DNA of 64,000 nt from Telluria sp042683405 (GCF_042683405.1 NZ_JBHUJS010000006.1:1-64000), one strand, 5' to 3'; positions 27,019 to 35,969 are shown, counted from the stretch's first letter. The notes: generated by a model not told the origin, from the sequence alone. Numbers and translations: made by a program.

Positions 27019-28083
27019 ATGCGTAGCCTCTTCCGACGCGCGGGCGCACATCGGGGACCGGACTTGTCCGGCCTTGGCGGCGCGCTGCTTGCCGTTCCCG
27101 CGCCTGCCGGCACTTGCGTTCCTGCGGGCTGCGTCGGCCTGGTGTTCGACCAGCGCGGCAACCTGCGGCGGGTGGCCGGCGGGCAGCGCCTGCAATTCGG
27201 CGCCGCCGAGAGCGGGCGGATTTTCCATCCGGGGCCGTACGCGTTCGACGTGGCGCCGTACGAGAGCGCACCGGAGACCGGCCTGCGCTTCGAGCTGGCC
27301 ATCGACAGCCCCGATCCGCGCGTGATCCAGCAGCGCTTCGACCTGTTCCTGGTGTCCGAGGCGCCGGAACGGCTGGAGCTGGGGATGCTGAGGGCGGCCG
27401 TCGAGGCGGCGCTGCAGCGCGAACTGTCGCAGGACCGGCTGTTCCTGCCGCCGTGCACCACGCTGGACGAGTGGAATGCGTTTCGCCTCGGCGTGAACCA
27501 GCTGATCTACACGCGCTTCGGCATGATCGTCGACGACTGCGTCCCGGTGGACCTGGGCGCGCAGGTGGATTTCGCCGCCCGCCTGTCCGCGCGCGCGGAG
27601 CCGGCAGCGCAGGCGCCCGCCAGCGCCACGCAGTGGGCGCGGCGCGCGGTCGCGGCCCTGCACCTGCACGACGGCGAGGAGTCCGGCGATATGGCGGACG
27701 CACGCGCGCTGCGGCGGCTGTTCCTGGAACTTCCCTGTGTGATGTCGGGCCTGCGCCTGGCGCTGCCCGATGCCCAGGTCCCCTTTACGGAACAGCAGGC
27801 GTTGCTCGCACGGCTCGACAGGGCGGCGCTGGCGGTGGACACCATGCCGGCGTTCGCGCTTGCTGCGCCGGCCGAGCCGCTCGCCGCGTCCGGCCGGGCG
27901 CGGCGCGCGGCGGCCAGCCTGGCGGCGCTCGAAGCGCTGGACGAAGCATGGGCGCTGCTGGCGCGCCTGCGTTCCGGCAGCGCTAGCGGCGCCGCGGACG
28001 AAGCGGACCGGATCGTCTCGAACCTCGAGTGCGCGCTGGCCGGGCGCAGGCTGTCCCGTGTGGCAGAGGCGGAGGAAGCATGA
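27019..28083 (+). CDS. SPFH/Band-7-like protein
   Basis: A 354-aa protein without a clear membrane helix. Residues about 30-190 have the strand-helix pattern of SPFH/Band-7 domains: GLVFDQRGNLRRVAGGQ, a central ELAIDSPDPRVIQQRFDLFLVSE strand, and a helix ending in FGMIVDDCVPVDLG. About 200-350 is Ala-rich and helical, possibly oligomerising. SPFH proteins scaffold membrane microdomains. The assignment is by pattern, not by a catalytic motif, so confidence is moderate. It starts 2 bases after the previous stop, and its end overlaps the next start (ATGA). Confidence 0.62.
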   Translation: MRSLFRRAGAHRGPDLSGLGGALLAVPAPAGTCVPAGCVGLVFDQRGNLRRVAGGQRLQFGAAESGRIFHPGPYAFDVAPYESAPETGLRFELAIDSPDPRVIQQRFDLFLVSEAPERLELGMLRAAVEAALQRELSQDRLFLPPCTTLDEWNAFRLGVNQLIYTRFGMIVDDCVPVDLGAQVDFAARLSARAEPAAQAPASATQWARRAVAALHLHDGEESGDMADARALRRLFLELPCVMSGLRLALPDAQVPFTEQQALLARLDRAALAVDTMPAFALAAPAEPLAASGRARRAAASLAALEALDEAWALLARLRSGSASGAADEADRIVSNLECALAGRRLSRVAEAEEA

Positions 28084-29090
28084 ACGGGCCAGCTACGGCG
28101 CCGGTCAGCATCCGCACGGTCCTGGCGCAGGGCAGGGTGGCCACGCTGACGGCCACCGTCAGGCCGCGCGACGGGCGGGCAGACGTCAAATGCAGCGTGC
28201 CGGGAGACCCCGCGCTTTCGGCGCGCATGCAGCAGGTGCTGCGGCTCGCGCGGCTGACCGAACCCGCCTCCGATGCGCGCCAGCAGGTGGTGGTCAGTAT
28301 CGACACGGCGCCCGGCCCGCACGAACGGGACTGGGAGCTGGCGGCGGTGCTGGCGGACCGCACCGCGCGGGGCATCTGCACCGTGCCGGTGGCGTGCGCC
28401 AATGGATGGTCGAATGCCTGGCAGCTGGGGCGCATTGACGGGTGCGACCTGCCTGCTGCCCCGGCAGGGCTGGAGGTGCTGCGCGGCGGTGCGGCCGGCC
28501 TTCCGCATCTGGGCGCACTGTACGGACGGCCCGACCCTTCCGCCTCGGTGTCGACCGCCCGCACCTGGTTCCCTGTGGTGAGTGGCGGCGCCGCGGACCG
28601 CCTGTGCTGGGTGGAAGTGGGCGTCCATCCGCGCGCGGCCAACGGAACCGACGAGGAAGACACGATTTCGGTGCCGGGGGCCGACGCCGCGTTGCAGCTG
28701 GCGGTGCGCCAGGCGCTGTGCGGCGCGCGCCACTTCGACGGGCGCGGCCTCGGACGGTGGCGTACCGTGGTGCGCTTCGAGGAAGCGCGGCTGGCCGGGC
28801 GTTCCTACGAGCTGGCGCTGGTGATGGCGGACCGGCTGGCGCGCGGGCGCGAGTTCGCGGCGCGGGGGCGCCTCATCGCCAGCGGCGCCTCGACCGGCTG
28901 GCATGCCGGCCGCGTCGAGAACGTGGAGGGCGTCGCACCGAAAAGCGCGCTGATCCTGCGCGAGGCGCTACGCGGCGACCGCGTGCTGCTGCCGGGCGCG
29001 TGGACGGACGCACTGGAACAGGGATTCGCGGGCGCGCTGCGGGAGCGGGGCGCCACCCTGGCCTGCATTGACAGGATCGGGATTATTTAG
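28080..29090 (+). CDS. Tandem Lon (S16)-like protein without visible catalytic dyad
   Basis: A 336-aa protein containing two copies of one unit. Copy 1 (about 70-165) has DWELAAVLADRTARG and later WQLGRIDG; copy 2 (about 225-320) has SYELALVMADRLARG, then a glycine-rich strand, AGRVENVEGVAPKSALILREAL and VLLP. The order of helix, strand, GRxxxVxG turn, helix and VLLP strand is that of the Lon peptidase (S16) fold, but the catalytic Ser region and Lys are not apparent, so it is probably a binding scaffold (inference). The start overlaps the previous stop as ATGA with GGAGG upstream. Confidence 0.6.
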   Translation: MNGPATAPVSIRTVLAQGRVATLTATVRPRDGRADVKCSVPGDPALSARMQQVLRLARLTEPASDARQQVVVSIDTAPGPHERDWELAAVLADRTARGICTVPVACANGWSNAWQLGRIDGCDLPAAPAGLEVLRGGAAGLPHLGALYGRPDPSASVSTARTWFPVVSGGAADRLCWVEVGVHPRAANGTDEEDTISVPGADAALQLAVRQALCGARHFDGRGLGRWRTVVRFEEARLAGRSYELALVMADRLARGREFAARGRLIASGASTGWHAGRVENVEGVAPKSALILREALRGDRVLLPGAWTDALEQGFAGALRERGATLACIDRIGII

Positions 29091-29133
29091 GTGCGCACGC
29101 TTCGTTTTGCGCACTCGGGAAAATTGCATGGCC

Positions 29134-29142
29134 TGCTAGAAT
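29134..29142 (+). promoter_or_regulatory. Possible extended -10 promoter before SPFH/zinc-ribbon gene
   Basis: TGC-TAGAAT (TG at 29134, hexamer 29137-29142) fits an extended -10 element in the 111-bp gap, about 60 bases upstream of ATG 29202. No good -35 hexamer lies at the normal spacing. It would allow the SPFH/kinase genes to be transcribed separately from the PBP genes. Confidence 0.35.
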
Positions 29143-29201
29143 CGGCCAGCGACTGTTGAGTGGCGGACCGTGCGCCGCCATCGAATGAAACAGGAGTCGA
29201 T

Positions 29202-31256
29202 ATGTTCACGATGTTCGGATTTGGCGGCGCCAAGTGTGCGCGCTGCTCCCACAAGAGCGGTGCCGGGGCGTCCTATTGCGAACGCTGCGGCATGACGCTG
29301 GGCGCGCCCCGCAACGAGCCGGTCCTGCGCGACAACCGCTGGATCGCCGCGCCGCACGAGCTGGCGGTGTTTTTCGGCATGCGCGAGCTGTCCGGGCTGT
29401 TCGTCAAGACGTTGCGGGTGCCGGCGGCAACGCGTGCCTACATCCTGCAGGGCCAGCACGCCACCGAGGTGCCGCAGGGAGAGTACGAGCTGGAAGGCTT
29501 CTTCACCCGCCTGAACAACCTGCTGCGCGACCAGCACGCCGAAATCCTCATCACGCGCACCATGCCGCTGCCGGTGCGCTTCGAGTTCGACGACCTGGAG
29601 ACGTCCGAATACCTGAAGCTGCGCGCCGTGCTCTCGATCGGGATCAAGGTCGAGCAGGTGCCGGCCTTCGCGCGGCATTTCATGACGCTGCCGGGCACGA
29701 TCACCGACGCGCACCTGCGCGAACTGCTGCAGCAGCCGGTGCGCCAGCTGGCCTCCGAATTCCTCGCCGGCCGCTCGATGCGCGAGTTGTCCGCCAACCG
29801 CGACCTGCGCGCGCAGCTCGACGAACGCGTCCAGAGCGCGCTGGCCCAGCTGCTGGCGCAATACGGGCTCGCCGCCGTCGGCGTCGACACGCTCGAACTG
29901 CGCCACGACAAATTCGACCAGGACCGCCAGCGCATCGGCAGCCTTTGGCTTGCAGCCGATGAGCGGCACGTGCAGCTGGAGCACAGCAAGCACCTGGACC
30001 AGCTCTACGACGAGGAAGAATGGCAGCGCATCGCCCGCGAGGAGCAGCAGGCGCGCGTGCGCTACCGTCGCGCGGAGCTGGAGCAGGACCAGGCGGTGGG
30101 CGAGCGCGAACTCGCGTTCAAGGCGGCCGAGCGCATGCACGCCGTGCGCGCGCGCGAAATCGAGCTGTACGGGCGCATCGTCGAGGCGAACAGCCGCAAG
30201 GAGGCGCTCGACCGCGGCGCCGGCGCCGTGCTGGCCGATCTTGAGCACGACGCGGCCCGGGCGGCAGCGGAGCGCGGCACGGAAGCGCTGCAATGGGAGC
30301 ACGTGCGGGCGATGGCGCGCATCCGCATGCGCACCGAAATGGAGGCGGCGCAGCGCGACGCGCAGCAGGCCCGTATCCTGGAGCGCCAGCGGTTCTCGCA
30401 TCAGTTGTTGCAGCAGCAGGTGCGCAACAAGGTGGAGCAGGCCCGCCTGATCGAAGACGAATCGCGCAAGCATGCCGAGCTGGCCAGCCTGCGCGAGGCG
30501 GAGCAGCGGCTGCGCAGTCACGAGCGCGACCTGGAGCTGGAGCGCCAGCGCGCGGCGCTCGAATCGCTGCAACTGGCGAACCTGGCGCGCAAGCGCGAGG
30601 CCGAGCGCGTGGCCGAATGGGACGAGCAACAGGCCATCAATCGTAAGCGCGAGCTGATGCGCGGCGAAGAGCGCAAGGAAGCGCTGGCGGAGGAAGACGT
30701 CGCCGGGATCCGGCGCGCGGGTGCGCGTGCGGCAGACGTCGCCCAGCACGAAAAGCTGCTGCGCACGATTCAGGCCGATAGCGCCCATCTGCGCGCGCAG
30801 CAGATGGTCGCGCTTGAAGCGGAAGAGCGGCGCCATCGCCTGCGCATGCAGGAGCAGGAGGCAGCGTGGCAGCATGCGCTCAAGCTGCAGGCGCACGAAA
30901 TCACCCGCATGGACGCCATGAGCCGCGCCAGCGACACCGCCAAGATCGCGCTGGCCGCACCGGCGAATGCCGGCGCGCTGGCCGACTACCTGAAAACCCA
31001 GGTGCACGCCTCCATGTCGGCGGCGCAGCTGGAAGCCCTGGCCGGCGTGGCCGGCGCCGCCGCCAGCTTTACCGCAGGCGAGGCGCTGGCGATGGCCGAG
31101 GAGCGGCTGCAGGCCGAGCGCGGGCACGCCGCCGCGCAGGCCGACAAGGACCGGGCGCACCAGCTTGGCCTGCTGGGACTGCAGAACGACGTGAACAAGG
31201 CCGCGCTGGGCACCCAGGCGGCGATCGCCGCTTCGGCCCTGCGCCCGGCCGACTGA
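29202..31256 (+). CDS. Zinc-ribbon SPFH (flotillin/YdjI-like) coiled-coil protein
   Basis: A 684-aa protein with three parts. An N-terminal zinc ribbon has Cys12, Cys15, Cys26 and Cys29. An SPFH domain follows (about 40-245), ending with the typical long helix and the GLAAVGVDTLEL strand. Then comes a very long Glu/Arg/Gln-rich coiled coil (about 255-570), and finally an Ala-rich helical C-terminus. SPFH proteins form ring or cage assemblies on membranes; zinc-ribbon SPFH proteins related to Bacillus YdjI are linked to envelope stress. AGGAG precedes ATG 29202. It lies 8 bases before the kinase-SUMF1 gene, suggesting that the scaffold and kinase act together. Confidence 0.85.
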   Translation: MFTMFGFGGAKCARCSHKSGAGASYCERCGMTLGAPRNEPVLRDNRWIAAPHELAVFFGMRELSGLFVKTLRVPAATRAYILQGQHATEVPQGEYELEGFFTRLNNLLRDQHAEILITRTMPLPVRFEFDDLETSEYLKLRAVLSIGIKVEQVPAFARHFMTLPGTITDAHLRELLQQPVRQLASEFLAGRSMRELSANRDLRAQLDERVQSALAQLLAQYGLAAVGVDTLELRHDKFDQDRQRIGSLWLAADERHVQLEHSKHLDQLYDEEEWQRIAREEQQARVRYRRAELEQDQAVGERELAFKAAERMHAVRAREIELYGRIVEANSRKEALDRGAGAVLADLEHDAARAAAERGTEALQWEHVRAMARIRMRTEMEAAQRDAQQARILERQRFSHQLLQQQVRNKVEQARLIEDESRKHAELASLREAEQRLRSHERDLELERQRAALESLQLANLARKREAERVAEWDEQQAINRKRELMRGEERKEALAEEDVAGIRRAGARAADVAQHEKLLRTIQADSAHLRAQQMVALEAEERRHRLRMQEQEAAWQHALKLQAHEITRMDAMSRASDTAKIALAAPANAGALADYLKTQVHASMSAAQLEALAGVAGAAASFTAGEALAMAEERLQAERGHAAAQADKDRAHQLGLLGLQNDVNKAALGTQAAIAASALRPAD

Positions 31257-31264
31257 AGGGAACC

Positions 31265-33580
31265 ATGCTGACGGCAAGGGAAAAGATCCGCGAGCTGCGC
31301 GCCCTGCACGAAGACGGCTTGCTAAGCCTGCAGGAGTTCGACAGCCGCAAGAACGCCATCCTGGATGCGGAGTACGCGCCGCCGGGAGGCCCGTTCACGC
31401 CGATCCATCTTTCTTCGGCCAGCCCCGCGGGATCGACCGAGATCGGCCTGATGTCCGGCATGGAGATCGGCCCGCAAAACCGGCGTTACCGGCTCGAACG
31501 CCTGATCGCCACCGGCGGCATGGGGCAGGTGTGGGAAGCGCTGGACCTCGCCACGCATGCCGAGCTGGGACACAGCGCCACCGTCGCCATCAAAATACTG
31601 CCGCCGCAGCTCACGCGCAGCGCAAGCCACGCCCGCCTGCTGATCGAAGAGGCGACCCAGGCGCGCCAGCTCGCGCACGAGCACATCGTGCGCGTGTACG
31701 AATGGGCGCGCGATCCTGCCACTGCCAGCTACTTCATCATCATGGAGCACCTGGACGGCGAAGACCTCGACAGCCTGCTGGCGCGGCAGGGCAAGCTGGG
31801 CGCCGGGCAGGCGCTGGCGCTTCTCGAACCGGTAGCGCAGGCGCTCGACTATGCGTGGGACAAGGCCCGGCTGGTCCACCGCGACATCAAGCCGGGCAAC
31901 CTGTTCGTGACCAAGGACGGACAGGTCAAGCTGCTCGACTTCGGCATCGCATCGCGCGCGCGCATCGGCGCACGGACCGAGGCGCCGCAGGATTCCGGCA
32001 CCGAGGGCTATCGTGCACCCGAGGCGGGCCAGTCGAGGCGCGCGCCGGCGCGCACGCTGGACGTGTATGCCGTCTCCGTCATGCTGTACCAGATGCTGGA
32101 GGGCTCCGTTCCCGCATCCCTGCAGGACGCCCCGCGCCCTGAGGCGCTCAACGAGCGCCAATGGCAGCTGCTGCAGCGCGGATTCGCCCAGCAGCCGGAC
32201 GTGCGGCTGCAGACCGTGCGCGCGCTGGTCGACGCCTTGCGCGGAGCTGACGGCCCGTCGGAACAGGAGCTGGAAGAGCAGCGGCGGCAGGCCCGTGCAC
32301 GCGAAGAGGCGCGCCAGCGCGAACTGGCCGCCCGGCGCCGCGCCGAGGCCGAAGCCGCGCTGGCCCAGCGCATCGAACAGGACCGGCTGCGCAAGGAGCA
32401 GCAGAAGCGCGAGCGTGCCGAAGCCGAAGCCGCGCGCCGCATCCGCAAGGAAGAGCTGCGCCGCCAGCTGCTGGAGCGCCGCGCCCAGGATGCCGCGGCC
32501 GCGCAGGCTGCGCGCGAGGAATCGCTGCGCAAGGCGGCGCAGGCCCGCGCCGCTGCCGCCTATCGTACCCAGCAGGCGCGCGCCAACGCCGCCGCCGTTG
32601 CGGGGGCTGGGAAGCTCCCGGCGGGAACCCAGGTTGACGCATCCGGCACGGCGGCAGCCGTTCCACGTCAAGCGTCCCATCCGGACGTGGATGCCGTACG
32701 CGGAACAGGACCGCAGATGGCCCGAGCTGCGCACCCCGAGCCTGCGCCAGCGCCGGCCAGCCCGGCCCCGCACGGCACCTTGCGCGACCCCTTCCTCGAC
32801 GGCGCCTGCCATGCGCCGGAACTCGTCGTGATCCCTTCCGGCCGCTTCCGCATGGGCTCACCGGAGCACGAGCGCCGCAAGGCCCAGCAGGCGGGAGCCT
32901 TGCCCACCTGGCTCGAACGCGAAACGCCGCCGCGCTGGGTCGACATCGAGCGCGCGTTTGCGCTGGGCCGCCATCCCGTGACCGTTAGCGACTGGCGCCA
33001 GTTCGTGCAGGACACCGGCTGGAAGCGGCGCGGCGAAGTGGACTGGAGCGCTCCCGGCTTCGCGCAGAACGAACGCCACCCGGTCGTCGGCGTCAGCTGG
33101 CACGACGCCCAGCTCTACGCCGCATGGCTGTCGCGGCGCACCGGGCAGGCCTACCGCCTGCCGACCGAGGCCGAGTGGGAATACGCCTGCCGCGCCGGCA
33201 CCAAGACCGCGTTCAGCTGCGGCGACACCATCAGCACCGACCTCGCCAACTACGACGGCAACTACGTCTACAACGACAGTCCGCGTGGCGAATTCAGGCG
33301 CGGCACCACGCCGGCCGGCATGTTCCCGCCGAACCCGTGGGGCCTGTGCGACATGCACGGCAACGTCTGGGAGTGGGTACAGGACCCGGTCCACGACAAC
33401 TACGTTGGCGCACCGGCGAACGGCGCCGCGTGGGAAACCGGCGGCGACCCGAACCGCCGCATCCTGCGTGGCGGCTCCTGGCAGTACAGCCCGCGCTACC
33501 TGCGCTCGGCCATGCGCAACGGCTTTGCCGCAGCGCTGTGCAACGACATTGTCGGCTTCCGCGTGGCCCGCGACCTCTAG
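31265..33580 (+). CDS. Ser/Thr protein kinase fused to formylglycine-enzyme-like (SUMF1) domain
   Basis: A 771-aa cytosolic protein. Residues about 1-35 resemble a SHOCT motif (LRALHEDGLLSLQEFDSRK). A Hanks-type kinase follows (about 73-330) with GGMGQVW, Lys110 in VAIK, His205-Arg-Asp207 and Asp225-Phe-Gly227. A Glu/Arg/Ala coiled coil spans about 335-450 and a Pro/Ala linker leads to a C-terminal FGE/SUMF1-type domain (about 515-771: PSGRFRMGS, RLPTEAEWEYACRAG, GNVWEW, RGGSW, GFRVAR). The copper-binding Cys pair of true formylglycine enzymes is absent (RGGSWQYSPRY), so this domain is probably a ligand-binding module. No membrane helix is seen. It is preceded by the SPFH gene. Confidence 0.9.
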   Translation: MLTAREKIRELRALHEDGLLSLQEFDSRKNAILDAEYAPPGGPFTPIHLSSASPAGSTEIGLMSGMEIGPQNRRYRLERLIATGGMGQVWEALDLATHAELGHSATVAIKILPPQLTRSASHARLLIEEATQARQLAHEHIVRVYEWARDPATASYFIIMEHLDGEDLDSLLARQGKLGAGQALALLEPVAQALDYAWDKARLVHRDIKPGNLFVTKDGQVKLLDFGIASRARIGARTEAPQDSGTEGYRAPEAGQSRRAPARTLDVYAVSVMLYQMLEGSVPASLQDAPRPEALNERQWQLLQRGFAQQPDVRLQTVRALVDALRGADGPSEQELEEQRRQARAREEARQRELAARRRAEAEAALAQRIEQDRLRKEQQKRERAEAEAARRIRKEELRRQLLERRAQDAAAAQAAREESLRKAAQARAAAAYRTQQARANAAAVAGAGKLPAGTQVDASGTAAAVPRQASHPDVDAVRGTGPQMARAAHPEPAPAPASPAPHGTLRDPFLDGACHAPELVVIPSGRFRMGSPEHERRKAQQAGALPTWLERETPPRWVDIERAFALGRHPVTVSDWRQFVQDTGWKRRGEVDWSAPGFAQNERHPVVGVSWHDAQLYAAWLSRRTGQAYRLPTEAEWEYACRAGTKTAFSCGDTISTDLANYDGNYVYNDSPRGEFRRGTTPAGMFPPNPWGLCDMHGNVWEWVQDPVHDNYVGAPANGAAWETGGDPNRRILRGGSWQYSPRYLRSAMRNGFAAALCNDIVGFRVARDL

Positions 33581-33658
33581 CGCGCGTCCGCTTGAACGCA
33601 CGATTTTTCGATCGGCGTACACTGAAGATTCCTGACATCTCACTGAAAGGAAGCTGAC

Positions 33659-33757
33659 ATGCGCATCCCAGAAAACATCAAGATTCCGGTGGCCGTGCTT
33701 GGATTCGAAGCGGGCTTCGTCGCGGTCCTGGCCCTGATCTTCCTCGTCTTCATCTGA
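33659..33757 (+). CDS. 32-aa hydrophobic membrane peptide
   Basis: A very short gene: start MRIPENIKIPVAVLGFEA, followed by one hydrophobic segment (about residues 10-32) ending LIFLVFI and a TGA stop. AAGGAAG lies 5 bases upstream of the ATG. The charged, short N-terminus and single helix are typical of regulatory membrane peptides. It sits 78 bases after the kinase-SUMF1 gene. The coding call rests on the ribosome site, the clean helix and the native codon use. Confidence 0.55.
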   Translation: MRIPENIKIPVAVLGFEAGFVAVLALIFLVFI

Positions 33758-34295
33758 CGCCGCCGGCATACTCCCCCTCGTTTTCGCCGGCCCCGCCATC
33801 CTCGCGGATACTCCCCCAGAGTATCCTGCCCCAGCACGCTCCAACGCACATACCCTCCTTTTTCCGCATCCCCTAGGATTCTTTACCCCCCTCGGGGTCA
33901 GGCACCTTTTTAAGATCCTTCCGACCCACTCGTTCGGAAAACACCTCTTCCCAATGACGCGGTGCGATTTTCTCGGAATCCACCGATACGCATTTTCAGG
34001 AATCTCCGTGTTGCACGCGGTGCCAGGCACCGGATTCGGACTTTCCTGATCGCGTTTTTCGGAATGCAGGACGTGTTGTGAAGCAATGAGGGCGCTGCGT
34101 GCCCAGGGGAAACAGGTGTGCGGAGTATTCTTCATTTTTCTGTCAGGAGTCTCCTAAGAAGGTGCCTGACCCCACGGGTGTGTCGCAGAGCGGGAACGGC
34201 GACCGGCCCAAGGATCTTCTGAAGAAAGCGTTCGGAAGATGCTGATAAAAGTGCCTGACCCCATGTAGGAACGGGGCTGCATCAGGCTGTAGGAA
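33758..34295. other. 538-bp intergenic stretch between the two converging gene sets
   Basis: No gene is seen here. The stretch has visibly lower GC and many short repeated motifs of the type TTTTCGGAAT. Two GGGGTCAGGCACC-type ends (33894-33906 and inverted at 34161-34173) enclose 280 bp, and a third end lies at 34251-34262. CGGATACTC and GAGTATCCTG (33801-33829) form a further small dyad. No consensus terminator with a T-run is evident for either flanking set. Confidence 0.6.
33894..34173. repeat. MITE-like element with about 22-bp terminal inverted repeats
   Basis: The left end starts GGGGTCAGGCACCTTTTTAA (33894-33915). The right end (34152-34173), read on the other strand, starts GGGGTCAGGCACCTTCTTAG. 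About 20 of 22 positions agree. The 280-bp interior has no ORF. A third, solitary right-type end (GTGCCTGACCCC, with upstream TTCGGAAGATGC) lies at 34231-34262. The same motif family recurs at 42436-42486. No target-site duplication was identified. Confidence 0.45.
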
Positions 34296-35948
34296 TCAGA
34301 CGGAGGCGAGCAGGGCGCGCGAACGCTGGGTCTGCAGGTCGTGCGGACGGGCTGCGGGGCGCTCGAGGTCGAGTTCGGGGTAGGGGGTGGCGGCGAAGCG
34401 GGTGTGGGCGGGCAGGGAGGCAAGGACGTCGCAGCGCGCGCCGTCGCACAGCGGCGTTTCGCGGCCAGTGCCCGGGTCAAGGTGCCAGAATCCGCCGCGC
34501 GCATGGTAGATGGCGGGGATGGCGGAGCCGCGCGGGAGCGCAGGGCCCGGGTGCCGGTCGGGGGCGAGGAAGATGAAGCATTCGGCGGCCTGCCCAGCGT
34601 CGGCGCGGTGCAGGACGACGCCATGCGCAAAAACGGCGGTGACTTCGAGCGTGACGATGTGGCGCACGCTGGCGGTCAGTTCGATGCGCATGCCCGGACG
34701 CAGCGCTACCGGCACGTGTTTGCCGGGCCAGACGCCATCGACCAGCAGGCCGTAGCGCGAGACATCCTCGATGTCGAAGCCGTGCAGGCTGCGCCGCAGT
34801 ACCGCGTGCTGCGCCGAGAGGCGCCGCGTCAGCCCGCCCGCGTCGGGGCCGCGCTCGCCGTAGTGTGCGAGCAGGACGTCGGCGATCGGTGTGAGCGTGT
34901 CCAGGCGCCCGAGGACGCATTCGTCGAAGGCAAACAGGCGGGTATGGCGGACGGCGCCCGCTTCCGGCGCAGCGTTGACCAGGCAGGCTGCCTGCGCAGG
35001 CTGCGGATGGGCGACGTTCGCCACGCCGGTTTCGATCAGTTCTTCGTCCCACGCGATGGTCGGCAGCGCGAGGTCGGTCTTGCCGGTGGCGTCGAGGTTC
35101 AGCTGGGCGATAGATGCGTTGCGGGCAGTGACGTCGATGTCGAGCCGGCCGCCGCCCGCATGTGCGCCGACTCGCGCGATCGAGGCGTCGTCGGCGGTGA
35201 TGCGGACGTTCTTGTGCGTAGCCAGGTAGGTCTGGTGGATCTCGGTGAGCGTGGCGTCCGGCCGCGGCACCAGCACCACCAAAGTGCAGGTCCATCGGCG
35301 CGGCGGTGCGCCGTCGCGCTGCGCGAGCAGTTCGACCTCGATCGGGTATTGCCCGTGCTCGCGGCCGCGCGACGTGAATTCGATGACCGCCGACGGCCAC
35401 TCGCCATGGCGCGTGCGTGCGAAGTCGTGACGGGTGCTCGCCGGCGGGAGCAGCGCTGACTTCAGGCGCATGGCCATTTTCGGCGGGACGTCAAGCGGCA
35501 TGCCGCGCAGTTCGAGGCGCAACGCCTGGCGCCCGCCGGCGGCGCGCGGATCGAAGCCACTGACGTGCAGGGTGGGCCGCGCGTGCTCGCCCGCCTGCGC
35601 GCGCCGGTCGGGCTGGCCGCGCAGGTTGCGGCGCCGGTCCCCTGTGGCCGGTGCGCCGTCCGCAGCCTGGACCGGGGCGCGGCGAGCGGAAATGAGGTCG
35701 AAACTCGATGCCGCGGAGCCGGTGAGCGGAAGCGCCGGCGCGCCGTCCAGCGCCAGGTCCGCGCCCCGCGGCACGCCCGCCGCAGGCGCAACCAATGGCA
35801 AAAGCGCCGGCGTGGCCGGATGCGGCTCCGGCGCCTCGGCGACGCCGGGGCCCTCGGCCGGTTGCGCGTGACCGCCCGCGCACGCGGCAGCACCCTGTAT
35901 CACCCAATGGGTGCAGTGAGGATGCTCGGGATGGCGGCACTTGTGCAT
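34296..35948 (-). CDS. FHA-domain protein with N-terminal Cys/His cluster
   Basis: A 550-aa protein, last gene of the minus-strand set. The N-terminus carries Cys4, His6, Cys12, His14, Cys23 and His27, a probable zinc site. A Pro/Ala-rich region (about 30-130) is followed by a beta-rich domain (about 135-320) and an FHA-type domain (about 335-450) with VLGRLD, LSAQHAVL and DVSRYGLLVDG, the expected Arg, Ser-x-x-His and turn. FHA domains bind phosphothreonine, which fits the two kinases and the phosphatase encoded nearby. The start codon is uncertain because no good ribosome site is visible. Confidence 0.8.
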   Translation of the reverse strand: MHKCRHPEHPHCTHWVIQGAAACAGGHAQPAEGPGVAEAPEPHPATPALLPLVAPAAGVPRGADLALDGAPALPLTGSAASSFDLISARRAPVQAADGAPATGDRRRNLRGQPDRRAQAGEHARPTLHVSGFDPRAAGGRQALRLELRGMPLDVPPKMAMRLKSALLPPASTRHDFARTRHGEWPSAVIEFTSRGREHGQYPIEVELLAQRDGAPPRRWTCTLVVLVPRPDATLTEIHQTYLATHKNVRITADDASIARVGAHAGGGRLDIDVTARNASIAQLNLDATGKTDLALPTIAWDEELIETGVANVAHPQPAQAACLVNAAPEAGAVRHTRLFAFDECVLGRLDTLTPIADVLLAHYGERGPDAGGLTRRLSAQHAVLRRSLHGFDIEDVSRYGLLVDGVWPGKHVPVALRPGMRIELTASVRHIVTLEVTAVFAHGVVLHRADAGQAAECFIFLAPDRHPGPALPRGSAIPAIYHARGGFWHLDPGTGRETPLCDGARCDVLASLPAHTRFAATPYPELDLERPAARPHDLQTQRSRALLASV

Positions 35949-35969
35949 GGCGACGTTCTCGGCAAAACG

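Noticed and set aside
33894..33911. Terminator at the GGCACCTTTTT run
   Set aside because: The T-run follows a repeat end with no adjacent local hairpin; it is better explained as part of the inverted-repeat element.
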